NCBI GenBank assembly: GCA_963838795.1
Contig: CAWISL010000010.1
Span: forward strand, 476,681 to 540,680
DNA: 64,000 nucleotides
Origin: JAIBJN01 sp963838795
Lineage (GTDB): Bacteria; Actinomycetota; Thermoleophilia; Gaiellales; Gaiellaceae
Reading direction: 5' to 3'
Positions 59,704 to 64,000 of the stretch are shown piece after piece (positions within the stretch are counted from its first letter, which is position 1; each line of letters opens with the position of its first letter). The translations under genes and the position numbers were made by a program. Under the pieces are notes generated by a model. It had not been told where the DNA came from, made no database searches, and saw only the letters and a list, made by a program, of their open reading frames with translations.

Positions 59704-59744
59704 TCGGACGGGTGCTTGTCGCGCTCACTCGAACCCATGCGGTT
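59696..59744. repeat. Att-like repeat, copy 2 of the tRNA-Ala 3' flank
   Basis: AGCTCCACTCGGACGGG through ACTCGAACCC to GCGGTT matches 57,895-57,942 with a handful of changes and one extra base. It overlaps the end of the 79-bp repeat by exactly the seven bases AGCTCCA, the tRNA 3' end. The arms GGGTTCGAGT (59675) and ACTCGAACCC (59727) form an inverted repeat around it. Confidence 0.6.
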
Positions 59745-60207
59745 TTCTGGTGAGCGTCGCGGCCGGCAAGGGATTTTGGGGCGGCGTGCCCGGAGTCTGC
59801 CAGGTGCGGGCGAAGCGGCGCAGCCGCAGCCCTTGGGCCAGAAGCAGGATGCCGCTGACCGCACCCAGGCGGCCGCGATCGGCTCGAGCAACCTGGGGTC
59901 GACATCGCTGGTCAGTAGCAGCAGGACGCCAAGCGCCATCTCCACCGCGCCGAGCGGGCGCGGGTGTCGGAGCCCCCCGCACGTTGGCAGGTCGTCGTGA
60001 TCGTCGGCTGGTTGGCGCTGCTGGCCCGCTCGAGTGCGTCCAAGGACGCAGAGCAGCTCGTGTTGCATAACATGGTCGCGGTCCACACTTCGCGACTGTC
60101 GCTACGTCAAATGGGGGACGCGGCGACGACCCGTGTGCCGGTAGGGATTCCGCGCGACGACCCCAGTGCGGGACAGTTGAGCGACGAGGCCGCACGGGAG
60201 GGAGTCC
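59745..60207. other. Gap with a possible membrane-protein remnant
   Basis: No intact gene. On the minus strand two frames contain pieces that would join as MALGVLLLLTSDVDPRLLEP and GAVSGILLLAQGLRLRRFAR, which look like two membrane helices of one protein broken by a frameshift at about 59,870. The right end holds the leader of the next gene with GGGAGGGAG ahead of its ATG. Confidence 0.3.
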
Positions 60208-61332
60208 ATGATGGCGCGAGGAAGTCACCGCACCCGGATCGCAGCGACGTTGGCGGCGTTTTGCGCCGTCACAGCGCTGCCGCTCACGCAGGGCGGCTCG
60301 GCGATGGCGCTGGTGGAACGAGCTCGACCGGTGCACCTGGAGTTCCGTGGCGAGTCGACGCTCCCCCCCGGTCTCCCGTTCGACGGGACCGTCGTTGGCG
60401 GGCTGTCCAGCATCACCTACGACACTGAGCGCGACCTGTACTACGCGATCTCCGATGACCAGGGCTCCTTGGGACCTGTGCGCTTCTACACTCTCGACAT
60501 TGACGTGGCGGACGGAAGCCTCGGCCCAGGTGATGTGACGGTGGTCGATGTCACCGCGCTGGAGCCGCCCGCGGGTGAGTCCTACGCACCTGGGACCGTG
60601 GATCCGGAGGGGCTGACCCTGACCGCCGACGACACGGTGGTGGTCACCTCCGAGGGCGTCGCCGCTGCCGGAGTGAACCCCTGGATCCGCGAGTACGAGC
60701 TGGATGGCAGCTACGTACGCGACCTCACCGTACCCGAGCCATTCCTGGTGGGTCCCGGCTCCGGCGTACGTCAAAACCTCGGCTTCGAGGCGGCCGCGGT
60801 CGGCGACGGCCCATTCCTGTTCACCGGCAACGAGGCCGCCCTTACGCAGGATGGGCCAGCGGCAACGCCGACGAACGGTTCAGTAGCCCGACTCTTGCGG
60901 TTCCGCCTCGATTCGGGGCATATCGACCGCATGTACGTCTATCCGGTTGACCCCGTCGCGGCCACGCCTGTTCCACCGGGTGCCTTCAGCGTCAACGGCT
61001 TGGTCGAGCTGCTGCCGCTCAACAACCAGTTCCTGCTCGCGATGGAGCGCTCCTTCTCAGTCGGTGTGGGCAACTCCGTGTCGCTGCATCTGGTCGGCCT
61101 GCCTGGTGCCGACGACGTCTCCGGAGTTCACAGCCTGCTCGGCGCTGAAGTCTCGCCCGTGACCAAGACCGAGGTTCTCGACCTGGACACGCTCGGGCTG
61201 ACGCTGGACAACCTGGAGGGCATGACCTTCGGCCCGAGGCTACCCAACGGACACCAGGCCCTGCTGCTGGTGAGTGACAACAACTTCACACCCGGCCAGG
61301 TCTCGCAGTTCCTGCTCCTCGAAGCACGGTGA
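60208..61332 (+). CDS. Secreted phytase-like esterase family protein (PF13449)
   Basis: A 374-residue exported protein. The signal peptide has a basic start and ends about LTQGGSAMA (residue 33). The body is a beta-propeller-type fold named esterase-like activity of phytase. Markers are GGLSSITYDTERDLYYAISDD near the N-terminus, TVDPEGLTLTADDT and NLGFEAAAV. Near the end come NLEGMTFGPRLPNG and LLLVSDNNFTPGQ. It is intact, unlike its neighbours. It may hydrolyse phosphate esters or phytate outside the cell, but catalytic residues are not defined for this family. ATG 60208 or 60211 both fit. Confidence 0.85.
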   Translation: MMARGSHRTRIAATLAAFCAVTALPLTQGGSAMALVERARPVHLEFRGESTLPPGLPFDGTVVGGLSSITYDTERDLYYAISDDQGSLGPVRFYTLDIDVADGSLGPGDVTVVDVTALEPPAGESYAPGTVDPEGLTLTADDTVVVTSEGVAAAGVNPWIREYELDGSYVRDLTVPEPFLVGPGSGVRQNLGFEAAAVGDGPFLFTGNEAALTQDGPAATPTNGSVARLLRFRLDSGHIDRMYVYPVDPVAATPVPPGAFSVNGLVELLPLNNQFLLAMERSFSVGVGNSVSLHLVGLPGADDVSGVHSLLGAEVSPVTKTEVLDLDTLGLTLDNLEGMTFGPRLPNGHQALLLVSDNNFTPGQVSQFLLLEAR

Positions 61333-61415
61333 TCCGATAGCACTGCAGAGGTTTGTGAGCACCCGTCAGCCGCCTGCGAGGCGCTCGGCTATCGCCCTCG
61401 CCGAAGCGTATCCGG

Positions 61416-61823
61416 GTGAGCCTCGACAAGCCCCACACTCTCGACGGCTACCTCAGGACCGGCCCGAAGCTGTTCGGTCAGGGGCGCCGCAACTTCCTCG
61501 TCGTTGCAGATCAAGTCATCGGTGAGTTCCGGGCCGAGGCTGCCATTAGCCCAGCGTGGCGCGCCGACAACACTTGGGACTGCATCGATGTGCTCAGCAC
61601 GCTACGCGACGACCTCGAACGCATCGTTATGGAGTATCAGGACCACCTCGACGTACCCCGCCTGAGCTATGAGGTCGGTCAAGCCACCCACACAGCCTGG
61701 AAGATCTTGGCGTGTGTTGCTGCTCATCATTTACGCGACGATGGCGAAATTCGAGCCGTTGCCGTCGCCATCACCACACACCCGCTATGGCAGCGAATCG
61801 TCGGTCTTCATTGGCAGGCTTGA
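61416..61823 (+). CDS. Hypothetical soluble protein
   Basis: A 135-residue protein starting at GTG 61416 (MSLDKPHTLDGYLRTGP). It has mixed charge, mostly helical character, several Trp and His (AHHLRDDGE), and no membrane helix. I do not recognise it. The 79-bp repeat begins within its last codons (61820), so its natural C-terminus may have been replaced when that repeat arrived. Confidence 0.5.
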   Translation: MSLDKPHTLDGYLRTGPKLFGQGRRNFLVVADQVIGEFRAEAAISPAWRADNTWDCIDVLSTLRDDLERIVMEYQDHLDVPRLSYEVGQATHTAWKILACVAAHHLRDDGEIRAVAVAITTHPLWQRIVGLHWQA

Positions 61824-61898
61824 CATGGGTGACCGCCTGGGCAGGATGCGCCACTATGTCCCGAACATCAGGGTTCGAGTAGAGGCGCACAAGCTCCA
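61820..61898. repeat. 79-bp direct repeat, copy 2
   Basis: Matches 59,624-59,702 at 75 of 79 positions by eye, in the same orientation, 2,196 bases away. It ends in the same AGCTCCA seven bases, after which the two copies diverge completely. On the minus strand it reads LELVRLYSNPDVRDIVA, so the reading frame has been kept between copies. Confidence 0.8.
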
Positions 61899-61938
61899 AG
61901 GCCTTCGGCGGGGAGTTGTCTCCTATGGGCACGGATGA

Positions 61939-62363
61939 ATGATGGGCGATCTAAAGCTGTTCCGAATCGGCAACGGCGCTGCGGTCGAACTGCAGGGCAT
62001 GGCTCTTGCGCTGGAGAAGCCACTCCAAACTCTCATCGAGCGCAACATGGACGCCTTGTTCGGCGTGCGCTTCGTCGCCAGCGAACACTCCACCGGCAAT
62101 AGCGTGTTCGTCATACCGCGTGAAGTCGCTGGCTACGCATAGGAGCCGTGGGCTGGTCCACTCGATCTGCTCGGCCGCCAAGAAAGCACGGAGGGCGCAT
62201 CGACTCGCTCGGGCTGGATGAGAACGGCAGCCCGGTTATCTTGGAGTATAAGCGCTCCGTCAACGAAAACGTCATCAATCAGGGCCTGTTCTATCTGGAC
62301 TGGCTTCTTGACCACAAGGCCGAGTTTGAACTGTTGGTAATGAAGAAGCTTGGGCCCGAGGCC
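61939..62363 (+). pseudogene. PD-(D/E)XK nuclease-like (DUF5655-type) gene with an inverted internal segment
   Basis: Start at ATG 61939: MGDLKLFRIGNGAAVELQG, then ALEKPLQTLIERNMDALFGV and FVASEHSTG. At 62,098 the frame ends in unrelated codons. From about 62,180 it resumes with RKHGGRIDSLGLDENGSPVI, LEYKRSVNENVINQGLFYLD and FELLVMKKLGPEA (the Asp...Glu-x-Lys of the nuclease-like core). The 81 bases between (62,098-62,178) read AAEQIEWTSPRLLCVASD then FTRYDEHAI on the minus strand. From family memory that segment belongs directly after GPEA. The rest of the C-terminus is missing. Confidence 0.7.
62098..62178 (-). other. 81-bp inverted, displaced piece of the nuclease-like gene
   Basis: Minus-strand codons read AAEQIEWTSPRLLCVASD and continue FTRYDEHAI. 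The plus-strand frames on either side (STG and RKHGGR) would be contiguous in a normal copy. The piece seems to have been cut from after GPEA at 62,363, turned round and placed upstream. Confidence 0.65.
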
Positions 62364-62389
62364 CCGGGCTGGTGCAATACGCTTCGCCC

Positions 62390-63923
62390 ATGGGCCAAAC
62401 CGACGTGTCTGCCCGCATGATCCGCCAGCGGGCCGCCAAGGCGGCCGGGCAGAAGGTGGTTCCGCACCCGAGGTTGGAAGAGCGGCAAACGAAGGGGCGG
62501 GTGGCGCGGGCCGAGATCCCGCATGTCCGGCTGTCCGTCTGGGAGCTGGCGGCGGATCGGGCTGACCCGGTGGCGCTGCTGACGGGTCAGGAGACCTCGC
62601 GGGTGCAGGAACTGGTTCCGGTGCGGCACACGCGGATGGCGGTGTCCGCCTTCACCTTCTACCGGGGGGCGGCGCTGGTGATGGCCGCAGACCTTGCCGG
62701 CTTGCCCCGCAGCGGGCTGGACGTGCAGCTGTGCGGGGATGCGCATCTGTCCAACTTCGGCCTGTTTGCCGCCCCGGACCGCTCGGTGATCTTCGACGTC
62801 AACGACTTCGACGAGACCAACCCGGGGGCCGTTCGAGTGGGACCTCAAGCGCCTGGCCACCTCCTTCGTGCTGGCTGCGCGGGACAACGGGCTGTCAGCC
62901 AAGGCGGGCCGGGTCGCCGCCGAGGCCGCCGCCGCCGCCTACCGCCAGGCCATGGCGGGCTTCGCCGCGAAGCGGGAGATCGAGATCTGGTACGACCGCA
63001 TCGACGTCGGCCGGCTGGTCGGGGCCGTGCGGGACCTCCCGAGTGGCAAGGGGAAGTCCGGGGCCAAGAGGAAGGCGAAAGCGGAGGCAGGGATCCAGAA
63101 GGCCGCCGGGAAGGCCCGACTGCGCGACGCCTGGTCGGCGATCGAGAAGATCACGGAAGTGGTGGACGGTCAGCGGCGCTTCCGCGACGATCCCCCGCTG
63201 CTGATCCGGTTGGACATCGCCCCGGATGCCGCCGCTCGGATCAACGCGCTCTTCCGGGAGTACCGTGCGACGCTGCAGGACGACTGCTCAAGCGCTACGA
63301 GATCATCGACATGGGCCACAAGGTGGTCGGGGTCGGCAGTGTCGGCCTGCTGGCGTTCGTGTTGCTGCTCCGCGGTCGCGACGAGAACGACCTCATGGTG
63401 CTCCAGGTCAAGCAGGCGCAGGCCTCGGTCCTGGAGGCCTACACCCGCAAGTCGGCGTTCACCAAACATGGTCATCGGGTGGTCGCCGGGCAGCGGTTGA
63501 TGCAGGCGGCCAGTGACTCGTTCCTCGGCTGGATCGATGGACCCGCCGGCCGCAGCTTCTACGTGCGCCAGCTGCGGGACATGAAGTGGTCACCGGATCC
63601 TGCCTCGCTCAGCAAGAAGAGCATCGGCCCCTACGCGGTGCTGTGCGGCCACACCCTGGCCCGCGCGCCACGCCCGATCCGGTGATGCGATCGCGATCTC
63701 GGCCTATCTGGGGACGGGCAAGTCCTTCGACAAGGCGGTCAGCGCGTTCGCTGAGTCCTACGCCGACCAGACGGAGCAGGACTTCGCAGCGTTCACCGGC
63801 GCCATCGCCGACGGGGGCCTCAGCGCCCACGAAGACGCCGGCGGGGCCGAGGGCATCCGCGCGGCCCAGGCGCTCAACAACGGCCCGGCCAAACGAAAGC
63901 GCACCGCCAACCGACCGACCTGA
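62390..63923 (+). pseudogene. DUF2252 family protein, interrupted by at least three frameshifts
   Basis: About 510 codons of one gene in shifting frames. ATG 62390 begins MGQTDVSARMIRQRAAKAAG. The first frame includes RHTRMAVSAFTFYRGAALVM, the family marker LCGDAHLSNFGLF and IFDVNDFDETNPG. A shift at about 62,830 leads to FEWDLKRLATSFVLAARDNG. A second at about 63,285 leads to LLKRYEIIDMGHKVVGVGSV and VLQVKQAQASVLEAY. A third at about 63,665 leads to HARSGDAIAISAYLGTGKSF and the stop at 63923. The GDxHxxN and DxNDFDE motifs resemble a kinase-like active site. The breaks mostly fall in G/C runs, so the gene may be intact in the organism. Confidence 0.8.
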
Positions 63924-64000
63924 GGGTTGGACGTGACCCTTCGGCGGCCGTTGAGGCACGCCTAAACAGCAGCCGTGAAATCTCCCGGAACGGCACCACC
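63924..64000. other. Right end of the window, no feature seen
   Basis: The last 77 bases hold no convincing frame, RNA or signal. Confidence 0.4.

Overview
The window is a high-G+C actinobacterial sequence that looks like two different genomes joined at about position 55,260. Positions 1 to about 55,255 are very G+C-rich, densely packed, and full of GTG and TTG starts that overlap the preceding stop. The gene content (trimethylamine-dehydrogenase-like enzyme, LtrA, YcnI/CopC, GCS2 ligase, SigR/RsrA pair, many amidohydrolases) suggests an uncultured soil actinobacterium. Thermoleophilia (Gaiellales or Solirubrobacterales) is my guess, made from gene style only. From about 55,262 on, the sequence is visibly less G+C-rich and starts in the middle of proA. 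It then follows the order proA - small membrane protein - nadD - rsfS - gpgP-like phosphatase - tRNA-Ala, known from mycobacteria and other class Actinomycetes. Both genes at the join are cut mid-domain and face each other, so an assembly chimera is the simplest reading.

Layout. 0-8.3 kb: a truncated thiamine-diphosphate enzyme, a TMADH-family amine dehydrogenase coupled to an S15/CocE hydrolase, a serine beta-lactamase-fold hydrolase, and an amidohydrolase coupled to a Rieske protein. 8.3-9.6 kb: an AAA+ ATPase behind a cluster of palindromes. 9.6-20.1 kb (minus strand): one long operon with an OsmC protein, a creatininase-family hydrolase, a C45 N-terminal-nucleophile hydrolase, an S66 LD-carboxypeptidase, a full oligopeptide ABC importer and a YtcJ-type amidohydrolase. 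It looks like an uptake-and-hydrolysis route for a peptide or amide. 20.3-24.9 kb: a DEAD-box helicase, a small membrane protein, LtrA and an ABC exporter. 25.0-30.8 kb: three overlapping genes for an alpha-oxoamine synthase, a multi-pass GAF/PAS/GGDEF/EAL protein and an MFS exporter. This is the most suggestive candidate for an undescribed (signalling) system. 30.8-34.3 kb: HtrA, a GCS2 ligase, an HMA-domain protein and a SigR/RsrA-type pair with an exact SigR-type promoter. 34.3-38.5 kb: a small minus-strand set (HTH/LytR_C protein, lipid- or membrane-anchored protein, MobA-like transferase, amidohydrolase) and an M24 peptidase. 38.5-47.4 kb: secreted proteins, CopC, YcnI, an M16 peptidase, a thioesterase, a SIS protein, and a membrane protein with a cupredoxin-like partner. 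47.4-55.26 kb: a cysteine-desulfurase-like enzyme, MmsA, Mug, NadE, a holin-like protein, a class V aminotransferase and a truncated acyl-CoA synthetase.

55.26-64.0 kb: the second genome. After tRNA-Ala the sequence becomes degenerate, with a broken FUSC-like gene, a broken HTH gene, att-like duplications of the tRNA 3' flank, a 79-bp direct repeat, and a PD-(D/E)XK-type nuclease gene whose own downstream segment has been moved and inverted. There is also a frameshifted DUF2252 gene. Single frameshifts, often in G/C runs, also interrupt four genes before the join, so part of the damage may be sequencing error. No rRNA, CRISPR array or complete insertion sequence was seen.
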